NCBI GenBank assembly: GCA_016208165.1 | Contig: JACQYL010000058.1 | Span: 1 to 64,000, forward strand | Reading direction: 5' to 3' | Source of the DNA: Deltaproteobacteria bacterium | GTDB taxonomy: Bacteria > Desulfobacterota > Desulfarculia > JACQYL01 | DNA: 64,000 bases | In this document: positions 50,292 through 60,018 of the stretch, in pieces | Layout of the letters: each line of letters starts with the position of its first letter | How positions within the stretch are numbered: the first letter of the stretch is position 1 | Notes under the pieces: generated by a model | What the model was told of the DNA's origin: nothing | The model's input: the letters and a program-made list of their open reading frames with translations, nothing else | Database searches by the model: none | Program-made: the position numbers and the translations under genes

Positions 50292-52418
50292 TTGTTCGCG
50301 TCGTGGTTCTTGGGCATCTTTGCAGGCGCGGCCTCGGCCCGTCGATTGCCCGCCGGCCGATCGGAGTTGTTTTATATAGGCGGGATCGTGGGGCTACCCG
50401 CGCTCCTGACCGGCGTCCTGAGCCTAACCTACACTGCGCGGGCGTTCACTTCGGCTTCGCCCGGCGAAGTTCCGGACCTTTGGTCGAACCTCGCCATCGT
50501 AACGGGCTTAACAGCCCCCGTGGGATTCCTGGTCGGAGCGGTATTCGTGCTGGCTACGGACGTTTACGGGGCCCATATTCGGCGGAAAGCGGTAAGCGGG
50601 GGCGCCGTCTACGTTCTGGAAACGCTGGGATCCGTCTCGGGGCTGTTCCTGTTCACCTTCTTTCTGGTGAGGCGTGTCAGCGGGATCGACGTGGCCTTGG
50701 GCTGCCTTTGGCTGTCGCTGATGCTGCTGGTAGCCCTGACGCGCGGTTCTTTTATCCTTAAAATACTCGGGTGGGCGCTCCTTTCCATCCTCCTGGTCGT
50801 CGCGGTCGGGACTTCCATGCCCCAACGATTCCAGGAAAGGCTCGCCGAGCGGCGCTGGCGGTCCTTGCACCCCGGCCTGGAAAGGCGGGTGTCCGTGGAT
50901 TCGCCCTATCAGCATATCGGGCTGGGCGAGCGGGGCGGCGAATACAGCCTGTTCGGGAATGGCGCCTATTTTTACTCGTTCCCGAACCCCAGCCTGTTCG
51001 ACGAAGAGGCGCATCTCGTGTACACGGTGGCCGATGCGCCTCGGAAGATCCTGCTGATCGGGAACGGACCCGGCGCCCTGCTGCATTCCTTTCTCAAACT
51101 CCCGATAGAACGGATTACGGTATTGGAAATGGATCCGACCCTGGTGAACGTGGTGACGCGTCATCTGGACCCCGGCATGCGTTCGGATCTGAGCCGTCCT
51201 GAATGCCGTCCGGTCATCGGCGATCCAAGGGCCTTTGTCCGCTCCACCGCGGATCGATACGACCTGATTTGGCTCGAGTATCCTTCCCCCGACTCGATCC
51301 TCCTGGGACGTGTGTTTACCCGCGAATTCTATGAGGATGTGTCCGATGCGCTGAGTCCGAAAGGGGTTTTTGTAACCCCGATCAACGTAAGCGGGACCTA
51401 TCTGGGGGCCGAAACGGGCGCGCTGTTCCGTTCCGTTTTCTACACATTGAAATCCGTCTTTAAAGACGTCCGGTTCACGTCCGAACCGTCGGTTCGCTTC
51501 TTCTCGGCCAAGACGGAAGGCGTTCTCATGGACGATCCCAGGGCCTTGGCCGATCGGTACCAAAGACTGGGCGTCTCGAGTCCTTTTTTCTTTCCCGAAT
51601 CCTTCATGATGGTTTTTTCATCCAGCCGAAAACGCCTGCTCGAAGACGTTCTGGAAAAGGACACGGATACCGATCTCAACACGGACGATCGGCCCCAAGT
51701 CGTGCTGAACCAGATGACGATCCGTCAGAAACAGGCGGGGCGCCAAAGGTCCGTCGAGTTTCTGGCGTCGCTGAAGTCACTTCCCGACATCCGGCCTTTT
51801 TTTCTCATCGCACTGACACTCGCCGTCGGGGTTCTCGTGTTCAAAGGCGGACGAAACGGCGCGGCCTGCAGCACCATTTTCTCCACCGGACTGTGCGCCA
51901 TGTCGTTCGAGATGATACTCCTGTTCGTGTATCAAACTCGGAAAGGCGCTCTGTACGAGGAGGTGGGCCTGGTAACGGCCCTGTTTATGCTGGGGCTGGG
52001 CGTCGGAGCTGTAGCGGCCCTGAACCGGTCCCGTCGAAACGGTTCCACCCGCCGGCCGATCCTGTGGCTGGACATGGGCCTGACCGGCCTGGTCTCCCTC
52101 GCGCTGCTGCCTTTGGACCTGCTGGGCGGTCCGCTCCTGTGGTTCCTGGTGACGGCCGCGGGAGCGCTGGCCGGAGCCCAGTTTCCGCTGGTGTTTTCCT
52201 ACCGGCTCGGCGCCGATTCGGGGGCCCGGGCCGTAGCCTCGGCCGCTTCGGACCTCGAAGCATGGGACCATGGCGGCGCATTGGTGGGCGCACTCGTCAC
52301 GGGATCGCTTCTAGTCCCGGTGGTGGGTGTGTCGGGCTGCGCCGCGGTTTTGATTGCGGTAAAAACGGGTAACGTCGCGGTGTTGTTGTTGCGAAGAAAT
52401 CGAGATGGGAAAGCATGA
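50292..52418 (+). CDS. Membrane-embedded spermidine-synthase-like protein, 5' end truncated
   Basis: The frame gives 708 residues from TTG 50292, but the true start is unclear. The sequence opens inside a membrane helix (FASWFLGIFAGAASARRLPA) that corresponds to the second helix of the family; the expected first ~45 residues are replaced by repeat sequence. After about six helices comes a spermidine-synthase-like methyltransferase-fold domain (SPYQHIGLGERGGEYSLFGN and KILLIGNGPGALLHSFLKLP, residues ~185-440, with DPRAFVRSTADRYDLIWLEY), then seven more helices. Catalytic aspartates of true aminopropyltransferases are not all evident. The gene is probably inactive or expressed from an unrecognised start. 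Confidence 0.72.
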   Translation: MFASWFLGIFAGAASARRLPAGRSELFYIGGIVGLPALLTGVLSLTYTARAFTSASPGEVPDLWSNLAIVTGLTAPVGFLVGAVFVLATDVYGAHIRRKAVSGGAVYVLETLGSVSGLFLFTFFLVRRVSGIDVALGCLWLSLMLLVALTRGSFILKILGWALLSILLVVAVGTSMPQRFQERLAERRWRSLHPGLERRVSVDSPYQHIGLGERGGEYSLFGNGAYFYSFPNPSLFDEEAHLVYTVADAPRKILLIGNGPGALLHSFLKLPIERITVLEMDPTLVNVVTRHLDPGMRSDLSRPECRPVIGDPRAFVRSTADRYDLIWLEYPSPDSILLGRVFTREFYEDVSDALSPKGVFVTPINVSGTYLGAETGALFRSVFYTLKSVFKDVRFTSEPSVRFFSAKTEGVLMDDPRALADRYQRLGVSSPFFFPESFMMVFSSSRKRLLEDVLEKDTDTDLNTDDRPQVVLNQMTIRQKQAGRQRSVEFLASLKSLPDIRPFFLIALTLAVGVLVFKGGRNGAACSTIFSTGLCAMSFEMILLFVYQTRKGALYEEVGLVTALFMLGLGVGAVAALNRSRRNGSTRRPILWLDMGLTGLVSLALLPLDLLGGPLLWFLVTAAGALAGAQFPLVFSYRLGADSGARAVASAASDLEAWDHGGALVGALVTGSLLVPVVGVSGCAAVLIAVKTGNVAVLLLRRNRDGKA

Positions 52419-52450
52419 TTCGTTCAAACGCCCCAACATTGCACACGACA

Positions 52451-55261
52451 TCAGACGCCCCGCAGTTGAATCCCGGACGGTAACGACTCGCCGAACACCA
52501 GCGAATCCTCTTCCGCGTCCGGGGAGACGATCTCCTCGAGTGGATGTATGTATCTGTGATTGATCTGCTCCCGATTCATCCAGGCCCGGGCTGAGTCCAA
52601 CACCTTTTCGGGCAAATCCCTTTCCCGGTCGCCCACCAGGCGGGCCAACCGACATACGGCGCGCGCCACGGGATCCGGATTTCTCCAGGTCTGCCCGATC
52701 ATCCATGCAACCCAGTCGGAAACCTCCTCTTTGGAAACCACGCGATCCAAGGGGCCATAGAACGGAATCCTCGCGCCCAGCCTCGAGAGGACCCACCAAT
52801 CGTGCGGGCTATTTTTCTTTGGGGTGAGTCCCGCCAGCAAGCTCCCTCCAAGCTCTCCTCTGATATCGGCCGGCAGCCGTTCCAGATTGGCGGCAGTGCG
52901 CCACATTTCCAGCAGTTCCTGAGGGTTCAATCGGATCTTCTCTTTGGGCTTCTTCGTTCCAACCAGTAGATGGGGAGACAACTGCTGATACAAATACTTC
53001 TGTTGGCCGGCGCTCAAACCGCCCGAAGCCCTGCGCCACAGTATCCACCACTCCACCCTGCACTGGGCGTCCTTGGGGAATCGCAGGCCTCGTCCGAACA
53101 GTTTCCACACTCGCCCGATCCGCCATTCATCCAGGGGATCCCCGAATCCCGGCCGAATACAAAAACCCAACAGGTTCAGCCAGCGCGCTTCATGCAATGG
53201 GCTCGGACCTCGACCGTCATCGATCTTGAGAATCGCATCTCCCAAGCGCCTCAAGGCCGGACCTGGAATGGACTCCTTCTCCAGTTCGATGGCCTCCTCT
53301 AATTCACGCACCAGCTTCTCCGGATTCGCGCTCCCGGAACTGCTTTGTCCGAACGCATCAGAAATAAGGGAAACCGCTTTTTCGATGCGGGCTTCGTCCA
53401 GCGTTTCCCCGGCGTCAACGGTCTGGTCCTTCGGGACGCCCCGCAGATCGAATTGGAGGCGCCAACTGTTCGAGCCGGACGCTGTGCGGCATCTCAACTC
53501 CAGTGTCCCGATCTCCGTGTACGTCACTTCCACCAGCACGGGAACCGCGGTTTCTCCCGCCTTTTTCCCGAAGCGTATGACCGTATGCAGCGGCGGGAGT
53601 TGTGTCAGGTCGTCGGGCGACACCTCGACCAGATCGCCGAGCCGATCTCCGGACCGGGCCGTCGAGCTGAACAAGTCGAAACGCACCGGCTGGTTGGCCA
53701 AGACCTGAAATTCGTGCTGCGTGATAACAAACTGTTTGCCCTCGTCCACACCCCGTTCCAAGATGCACAGGGCCTTCGTGTCCCGCCGCGGAAACGGATG
53801 ATCTCCGGCTTCCGAATCCAGGCCCAGAAAATAGGCGCGAGGGCTTCCGCTGCCTACACGCACCCCCCTTCCCCGCCGGACCATTCCATAGTAGGAGGCG
53901 CCCAGGGCTACGGCCAGATCCGGGTTGGGATTGGGCAGCGTCCGAAAATCCCATTCCGGGTCCGCCGTTTCCCGGAACCAGCTTCGAACCGCTTCCATTA
54001 CTCGGTCACGCAGCACGGCGGACCGGAACACGCCTCCATTGAACATAATCAGGTCGGGGTAGGGTTCGGACCTGCCGATGGTGTCTTTGAATTCAGCGGT
54101 GTGCTTTAATAGGAACCTCCACAGATGGACCGTTATGGCCGGCTCCTTGGCGTATGGAAGCCCGAACTCGGTGATCCCCTTTCTGTGATCCTCTTGTTCG
54201 CGTCCTTCCTTGACGAGGGGGAAAAAACCCTCCACGAGAATCCGCTCGACCTGCTCTTTCGTGAGAGTGTCCGACAAGGTCCCGGCGATCAGCTTCTGGC
54301 CCGTGCCGGCCACGACGACCTTAATGCGTTCTTCCCGCCCTTCCAAGATCGCCTCCTTGGCCTGGCGACACTGATGAACCAGGGCCTGCCACCGGGTCGA
54401 GTCCAGACTGCCCACCTTGCCGGTCAGCTTGTGTTCCACCGATCTGGCCAGGGCCAGATCCATGTTGTCGCCTCCCAGCATCATGTGATCGCTGACAGCC
54501 AGACGCTCGAAACGGGGGCTTCCGTCGGCTTCCCGTAACGTGATCAGGGAGAAGTCGGTCGTGCCGCCCCCCACGTCGCACACCAGGACAGCCTCACCCG
54601 GACGGATGTGATTGCTCCAATCCTGCTCGTGTTCCCGTAGCCACGAATAGAACGCGGCCAGCGGTTCCTCGATAAGCGTAACCCGGTGGAGACCCGCTTT
54701 GCGAGCCGCGGTGACGGTCAGTTCCCTCGCCGCTTCGTCGAAGGAAGCCGGCACCGTCAGTATGATGTCCTGGTTCTCGAGGAGCATCTCCTCCTCACGA
54801 GCGGCAAACGTATGGTTCCAGGCCGCCTTCAAATGCTCCAGATAGGAGGCCGAAGCATCCACGGGAGATACCTTGGCGATCGCCGGATCCGCCCCCCAGG
54901 GCAATATGGGGGCCAGTCGGTCTACGTCCCCATGACACAACCAGGATTTGGCCGAAGCGACCAGACGTCCGGGTACGCGCGCGCCTTGCTCTCTCGCGAA
55001 AATTCCAACCGCCTGTGACGAATCCTGTCGCCATGGTAAGGAGGTGGCCCCTTTGGGCAACTCATGTCCGCCCGACAGATACAGGAACGAGGGCAATACT
55101 TGCTCCGTCGAAACCATGCCTGCATCCACCAGTTGCGGGACACGAAACAGCTCGATGGGCGGACGATCCTGGTCCATTCCTTCGGGTCTGACAAAAGAAA
55201 GGGCTGAATTGGTCGTTCCAAGGTCAATGCCTATGATGTATCTGTCTTCCGATCCGTCCAT
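52451..55261 (-). CDS. Long Hsp70-family protein with DUF3731-like C-terminal region
   Basis: The 936-residue protein starts at ATG 55261. Residues 1 to about 450 are an Hsp70/actin-fold ATPase: phosphate loop 1 GIDLGTTNSALSF, phosphate loop 2 VLVCDVGGGTTDFSLI and the adenosine motif IMFNGGVFRSAVLRDRV. The following ~150 residues are a diverged beta-rich substrate-binding region (QFVITQHEFQVLANQPVRFD). The last ~330 residues, all helical and Trp/Arg-rich (REARWLNLLGFCIRPGFGDP-type segment onward), are absent from DnaK and match the DUF3731 region. There is no C-terminal EEVD-like tail. It is the last gene of a three-gene minus-strand operon with a shorter Hsp70 and DUF2760. Confidence 0.88.
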   Translation of the reverse strand: MDGSEDRYIIGIDLGTTNSALSFVRPEGMDQDRPPIELFRVPQLVDAGMVSTEQVLPSFLYLSGGHELPKGATSLPWRQDSSQAVGIFAREQGARVPGRLVASAKSWLCHGDVDRLAPILPWGADPAIAKVSPVDASASYLEHLKAAWNHTFAAREEEMLLENQDIILTVPASFDEAARELTVTAARKAGLHRVTLIEEPLAAFYSWLREHEQDWSNHIRPGEAVLVCDVGGGTTDFSLITLREADGSPRFERLAVSDHMMLGGDNMDLALARSVEHKLTGKVGSLDSTRWQALVHQCRQAKEAILEGREERIKVVVAGTGQKLIAGTLSDTLTKEQVERILVEGFFPLVKEGREQEDHRKGITEFGLPYAKEPAITVHLWRFLLKHTAEFKDTIGRSEPYPDLIMFNGGVFRSAVLRDRVMEAVRSWFRETADPEWDFRTLPNPNPDLAVALGASYYGMVRRGRGVRVGSGSPRAYFLGLDSEAGDHPFPRRDTKALCILERGVDEGKQFVITQHEFQVLANQPVRFDLFSSTARSGDRLGDLVEVSPDDLTQLPPLHTVIRFGKKAGETAVPVLVEVTYTEIGTLELRCRTASGSNSWRLQFDLRGVPKDQTVDAGETLDEARIEKAVSLISDAFGQSSSGSANPEKLVRELEEAIELEKESIPGPALRRLGDAILKIDDGRGPSPLHEARWLNLLGFCIRPGFGDPLDEWRIGRVWKLFGRGLRFPKDAQCRVEWWILWRRASGGLSAGQQKYLYQQLSPHLLVGTKKPKEKIRLNPQELLEMWRTAANLERLPADIRGELGGSLLAGLTPKKNSPHDWWVLSRLGARIPFYGPLDRVVSKEEVSDWVAWMIGQTWRNPDPVARAVCRLARLVGDRERDLPEKVLDSARAWMNREQINHRYIHPLEEIVSPDAEEDSLVFGESLPSGIQLRGV

Positions 55262-55445
55262 GGTCTCAGATTCCCGAAAAAGACTGGTTTGAGCTGTTCG
55301 TGGTTCGAAATATCTTTGTCGCGTCGACGAGGGCTTGTATCATGGTCGAACATCCTCGATGAAGACGCGCTCCTCCGGCCTGGTTGGTCCGGAGCCCGGA
55401 TACGGGCCGCCGTCTGAATGCAGGATAGAAGGGACGCATAAGGGC

Positions 55446-57254
55446 TCACTGTTCCCGCACGTTGAACTCGAGCTTCCACCTTTGATTCCGCTCGGTATTG
55501 ACGCACCAGAGTTCCAGCGTTCCCACCTCGGTAACCCGGACCTCGAGCATCACGGGCACCACCGATCCCTCCTCGCCTTCGGAATCGAGCCGGGTCTCGA
55601 TCGTGGTGATCTCCTGGATTTCATCTTCCCAGGTCTCGACGACGTCACCACACCGGTCTTCTTTCCGGAGGGTGGATCCAAGAAAATGGAACTCGACCTG
55701 TTCCCCTACCACCAGACCGAATTGCCGCTCCGGAATAACCGCCTCGGCGCCTTCTTCCATACCAAAGGGAACCACGCATAGGGCTTTCAAGGGGGAAGGC
55801 ACTCCCGGAACCGCCGGCATCAAGCTTTCGATCCCTATATAGTAAGAACGTCCGGTTCCTCCACGAATGCGAATCCCTCTTCCCTGACGAGCCAGGCCGT
55901 AATAGGCGGCGCCACGAGCCACGGCGGACTCCAGGTCCCGGCTTTCCAGCTCACGGATCCGAGCCCGTGCCCCGGTGTGCGCCCATGAATCGAGGACCTC
56001 CAGCAGTTGTCGCCGCAGAGGGTCTCCTTTCATGACTCCCCCATTGAAGAGAACGGCCGTGGGGATAACCAGCTCTTCGCCGGCCTGAGCGTCTCCAGCG
56101 CCGGCCAGGAACTTGGCGAGGTATCGGGTAATGGCCGGGTCCTCGGCATAGGGAAGTCCGAATTCTCTTATGCCCGCACGACGGGAAGCGGCGGGCCGAT
56201 CCGAGGCCTGGCACCGTGGGAAGAACCCGTCCAGTAAGATGGACTCGATTTCGGTTCGGCTGAGCTCGCTCCGCAAGGTTCCGGCGATGAGTCCCGTCCC
56301 TCTACCCGGAATCGATACGGGGACCCTATCCATATCCGCGCCGAGTAACAGCTTCTCTTTTGCGTCCCTCGCTTTGTGCCAGAGGATACGCATCTGCCAC
56401 GAGTCGAGATTATGGCCTTGATCCTTGAACTTCCGACGCAGGGCGTAGGCCAACGCCAGATCCATGTTTTCGCCGCCCACAAGAATATGATCCCCAACCG
56501 CCACCCGATCGAGGGTGAGATCTCCCTGGTCTTCGCCCACTCGGATCAAGCTGAAATCGGTCGTTCCGCCGCCGACATCGCAGACCAGGATCGTGTCACC
56601 CGCCTTGACCGCTTTTCTCCACGTATCGTGCATGCCTTCGATCCAGGCGTAAAACGCGGCCTGTGGCTCTTCCAGGAGCGTAATTGCCCCCAGACCCGCG
56701 ATTTCCGCGGCTTTCACGGTGAGTTCCCTGGCGACCGCATCAAACGAGGCCGGCACGGTCAGGAGTATTTCCTGGTGTTCGAGACGGCGGGACGGATCGT
56801 CTTTCGCCATGGAATGGTTCCAGGCTTGTCTGATGTGATCGAGATACGCGGCCGAGGCCTCCACGGGGGATACTTTTTCCACGTCCGCAGAATCTTCCCA
56901 GGGAAGAATCGGTTTGCTCCGATCCACGCCGCTGTTGCACAACCATGATTTGGCCGAGGATACCAGCCGAGAAGGAATCTCGGCTCCCCTTTCTCGAGCG
57001 AATTCGCCGACTGCGCGCGAGTTCTTGCCCCAAGGCAAATTCAGGTCGCTTTCCTTTACATCATGAGGCCCCGGTAAAAACAGAAACGACGGCAGCAGCA
57101 TGCGTTCTTCCACGCGGCCGGCATCGACAACCTGCGGCAACGGGAACAAGGATATGTCGGGTTCTTGGGAGTCGGAATCCGGCGCCTGTGTATAGGCCAA
57201 CACCGAATTGGTGGTGCCAAGATCGATCCCCACTATGTATCGTGGATGAGTCAT
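55446..57254 (-). CDS. Hsp70-family protein, short paralogue
   Basis: The 602-residue protein starts at ATG 57254 with AGGAGGG five bases upstream. The ATPase motifs are GIDLGTTNSVLAY at 9-21, ILVCDVGGGTTDFSLIRV near 228-245 and AVLFNGGVMKGDPLRRQL near 400-417. It ends in a short beta-rich domain (ERQFGLVVGEQVEFHFLGST to RWKLEFNVREQ). It is clearly a paralogue of the next gene downstream: both share the PQVVDAG, LPWG and RLVSSAKSWLC/RLVASAKSWLC stretches of the N-terminal insert. It lacks the helical lid of DnaK and the DUF3731 region of its partner, so the two may act as a heteropair. Confidence 0.9.
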   Translation of the reverse strand: MTHPRYIVGIDLGTTNSVLAYTQAPDSDSQEPDISLFPLPQVVDAGRVEERMLLPSFLFLPGPHDVKESDLNLPWGKNSRAVGEFARERGAEIPSRLVSSAKSWLCNSGVDRSKPILPWEDSADVEKVSPVEASAAYLDHIRQAWNHSMAKDDPSRRLEHQEILLTVPASFDAVARELTVKAAEIAGLGAITLLEEPQAAFYAWIEGMHDTWRKAVKAGDTILVCDVGGGTTDFSLIRVGEDQGDLTLDRVAVGDHILVGGENMDLALAYALRRKFKDQGHNLDSWQMRILWHKARDAKEKLLLGADMDRVPVSIPGRGTGLIAGTLRSELSRTEIESILLDGFFPRCQASDRPAASRRAGIREFGLPYAEDPAITRYLAKFLAGAGDAQAGEELVIPTAVLFNGGVMKGDPLRRQLLEVLDSWAHTGARARIRELESRDLESAVARGAAYYGLARQGRGIRIRGGTGRSYYIGIESLMPAVPGVPSPLKALCVVPFGMEEGAEAVIPERQFGLVVGEQVEFHFLGSTLRKEDRCGDVVETWEDEIQEITTIETRLDSEGEEGSVVPVMLEVRVTEVGTLELWCVNTERNQRWKLEFNVREQ

Positions 57255-57473
57255 CCGGACCCTCCTTCAGGTTCCAGACTCGAGAGCGAGCTGCAGCTTT
57301 TCATCGACGTTGTTTCTGCGATGCGCGGGTAACCTTGACCGCTTTCAAATTTGAGCCGCACAGCTTCCGGCGGTGCGGCCACGCCCAAGAAGCTTGAATC
57401 ACATCCTGAAGAAACCTGTTCGGCAACTCTCTCCGAAGGATAAAACGGGGCTCAGCGAGTGACCGCCGAGGAC

Positions 57474-58238
57474 TCATAATACTTCCACCTCGGCGGGTGC
57501 GATAATATTCACATCATAATCAGCCGAAAGTTCAGGCCATGAGACCTTGTCCGCCCGCCAACCCGGATGACGCAAGATCCCGGTAAAAGTTGGATTGCCG
57601 CTTACATTGCCCGTCAGTTTGATGGACGCCGGGTCGAACCCCTCCGGCACGTTCACCTTGGATCCTTCCTCAGCGTTCCATACGGGCGCCAGCTTCAAAT
57701 GCCCGGCTACCACCTTTTTGCACCCTTGATGGACGCTCCGGACCGCCGCACCGATCTGCTCGTCCGCGTAGCCGTCCAAGTCTTCCCCGAGGAAGTCCAC
57801 AAAGCGGCCTTCCTTCTGCAACAAAGATAGAAACACCAGAGCCGTATCCGGTTTAGACGGTTCCGGCTTTGAAACGGTTTCTTTCGCCGGTTTCGGTTTC
57901 AGTTCGGTCTTCCGTACCGGAGTTCCGGAAGCCATGGTTCTTCTTGCCGGCCCTGAAAACGAGATGGTCAAGATCGCCCACAACGACAGGGTCAGCAACG
58001 AAAAGCCCGCCGCGACAGCCCAAATCAGATAGCTGTTCGCCATGAGCAACGTCTCTTTCGTTTTGTCCAGTTCCGACGCCAGGACGGTCGTATCTTGCGC
58101 TGATCTTAAAAGTTCGACTCGGCCAAGGGCTTCCAGGATTACATAACGGCATCCAACGTACGCTCCCACTCCGATCAACCCCAATACAACCAGCAGCACC
58201 AAAAACGTTCGCAGAGAGAGGCTTCCTCTAAGTTGCAT
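57474..58238 (-). CDS. DUF2760 membrane protein of the Hsp70 operon
   Basis: The 254-residue protein starts at ATG 58238 with AAGGAG six bases upstream and opens the operon. Two hydrophobic helices, at about residues 11-33 and 67-90, flank a short coiled segment (SAQDTTVLASELDKTKETLL). A Lys/Pro-rich linker (KTELKPKPAKETVSKPEPSK) leads to the C-terminal DUF2760 domain, ALVFLSLLQKEGRFVDFLGEDLDGY to NIIAPAEVEVL. DUF2760 genes recur beside noncanonical Hsp70 pairs in proteobacteria, from what I recall. The protein could anchor the Hsp70s at the membrane; this is inferred from the layout. Confidence 0.87.
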   Translation of the reverse strand: MQLRGSLSLRTFLVLLVVLGLIGVGAYVGCRYVILEALGRVELLRSAQDTTVLASELDKTKETLLMANSYLIWAVAAGFSLLTLSLWAILTISFSGPARRTMASGTPVRKTELKPKPAKETVSKPEPSKPDTALVFLSLLQKEGRFVDFLGEDLDGYADEQIGAAVRSVHQGCKKVVAGHLKLAPVWNAEEGSKVNVPEGFDPASIKLTGNVSGNPTFTGILRHPGWRADKVSWPELSADYDVNIIAPAEVEVL

Positions 58239-58850
58239 GACGACTCCTTCATTCTAGACATGGTGGTCCCCCGAACCTGGGATGGTTCCCAAAAGTACGG
58301 ATGAGACGGAAACCCGTCAAGCGGTTTTCTTCTTGATCATACGGCTTTTCCTTTTCCGCCGAACCTCGAACACCGGATCGGCCTCTCGCCCGCGAAGGCG
58401 CCGGCTTCGTCCGGCGCCTTCGATCATGTGCAAAGGAGCGAGTTTATCGGCGAACGCCCGTCAAAGATGAACGCTATACTTGACCATAGCGCAATAATTC
58501 ATTATATGGAACTGACTGCCGGAAGAAGTGCCAATTATTGGACAGCTATCAAAGACGCTACCAGTGGCTAAGGGTTGGAAGGCCCTTCAACGGGCTTCAT
58601 GACAAATGGCGGCCATTCCATAATTCGATTCGAGCACCTGGACATAACCACTGAAAAAGTCTTTACGCACGTGCTCAGCATAATCCGGGGGCCTACCCCA
58701 GGTCTGAAGGTGGCTTCTTCCCCGATGACCCCCGAAAAGTCCGGTCCGAAGAAGTACAGAGTTGATACCGGTGATCTTCGGGCGCGGCGGTACGGGTGGT
58801 GTTCAACTTATCCCGCCACCGGAACATTTATGAAACAGAGGTTTTAACCC
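58239..58850. other. Divergent intergenic region with a strong hairpin
   Basis: The 612 bases separate the Hsp70 operon from fabH, which are transcribed away from each other, so promoters for both should lie here. The one striking element is the hairpin at 58393-58422. A 90-codon plus-strand frame (58575-58847) ends just before fabH; it has no recognisable sequence and no ribosome binding site, and I do not call it. Confidence 0.45.
58393..58422. repeat. 12-bp perfect hairpin in the divergent region
   Basis: CGAAGGCGCCGG and CCGGCGCCTTCG are exact reverse complements around a six-base loop. There is no T-run on either side, so it is not a standard terminator; it may be a REP-type element or a remnant of a lost gene's 3' end. 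Confidence 0.6.
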
Positions 58851-59852
58851 ATGTCGGCCCATGCAACAATCGTAGGAACCGGCTCTTCAGTACCCAAAAG
58901 GATACTCTCAAACAAACAGCTTGAATCCCTTGTGGATACGTCGGATGAATGGATCACGCGGCGCACAGGCATCAAAGAACGGCGCATTTCAGCTCCTGAC
59001 GGGACTGAGACATCATCGGAACTGGCCACTCAAGCCTCATTGAACGCCCTCGAAATGGCGGGGGTTTCCCCGCTTGAATTGGACATGATCGCCGTTGGAA
59101 CGGTGACTCCCGATCGCCAGTTCCCCTCCGCGGCATGCATGGTTCAGGAAGCCTTAAGCGCAGACAACGCGGCTTCATTTGACGTTTCAGCCGGCTGCTC
59201 GGGGTTCCTTTTCGCATTGAGCATGGTGGATAACGCCATCCGAACAGGCTCTTGTCGCAACGCTCTGGTTGCCGGCGTCGAGCGGCTATCGACCATACTG
59301 GACTGGCAGGACCGGTCAACCTGTGTGCTCCTGGGCGACGGCGCCGGAGCCGTTGTAGTGTCCGCCACGACCAACAGCGACGGTATCCTTTCCACCCATC
59401 TCAAATCCAACGGCAAATTGTGGAGCCTTTTGTATTCGACATACAGGGACTCCAATCCGCCTGAAATCGTGAAGGGTATCGACGTTAAGCCGTTCATCCT
59501 GAAAATGGAGGGGAATCGTCTATTCAAAAAAGCGGTCGCTTGCCTGACCGACATTTCGAGAGAGGCGCTCGAGCGTAACGGGTTGACGACACGGGACATT
59601 CGGCTTGTAATCCCTCATCAGGCCAACCTCCGAATCATTCAGGCCGTCGCTGACAACCTGGAAATTCCAATGGACAGCGTGTTAACGAATGTGGACAAGT
59701 ATGGAAACACGTCATCCGCTTCCATACCCATCGCTTTGGACGAAGCCAATCGAAAAGGCCTCATCCATAAGGGCGATATTTTGCTCCTCGTTAGTTTCGG
59801 GGCCGGCCTGACGTGGGGCGCCGCCATAATAAAGTGGTCCACGGGAAAGTAG
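58851..59852 (+). CDS. fabH: 3-oxoacyl-ACP synthase III family protein
   Basis: The 333-residue ketosynthase III starts at ATG 58851. The catalytic triad is complete: Cys116 in FDVSAGCSGFLFAL, His near 254 in VIPHQANLRIIQAV and Asn near 285 in YGNTSSASIPIAL. The N-terminal STPKRILSN-like SVPKRILSNKQLESLVDTSDEWI with RTGIKERR is the family signature. FabH starts fatty acid synthesis by condensing acetyl-CoA with malonyl-ACP; related KASIII enzymes act in secondary pathways, and no other fatty-acid genes flank it here, so a specialised role cannot be excluded. Confidence 0.92.
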   Translation: MSAHATIVGTGSSVPKRILSNKQLESLVDTSDEWITRRTGIKERRISAPDGTETSSELATQASLNALEMAGVSPLELDMIAVGTVTPDRQFPSAACMVQEALSADNAASFDVSAGCSGFLFALSMVDNAIRTGSCRNALVAGVERLSTILDWQDRSTCVLLGDGAGAVVVSATTNSDGILSTHLKSNGKLWSLLYSTYRDSNPPEIVKGIDVKPFILKMEGNRLFKKAVACLTDISREALERNGLTTRDIRLVIPHQANLRIIQAVADNLEIPMDSVLTNVDKYGNTSSASIPIALDEANRKGLIHKGDILLLVSFGAGLTWGAAIIKWSTGK

Positions 59853-60018
59853 GATAACCGCGCGACGCAGAGGGTCCGCCACCGCCGCTCACCGGGCGGC
59901 GGCAACGCCGGGAATCCGAGGTTTCATCCTCATGTGTCCGCCGACACGCCGTCAGGCTCTCTTTTCGCTCGGAAACCGCCGGAAGCACTCGACCAAGCGC
60001 TGCATATCCTGAGGAGGC

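Noticed and set aside
58575-58847. 90-codon frame just before fabH
   Set aside because: No ribosome binding site, no domain, and a composition typical of noncoding sequence.
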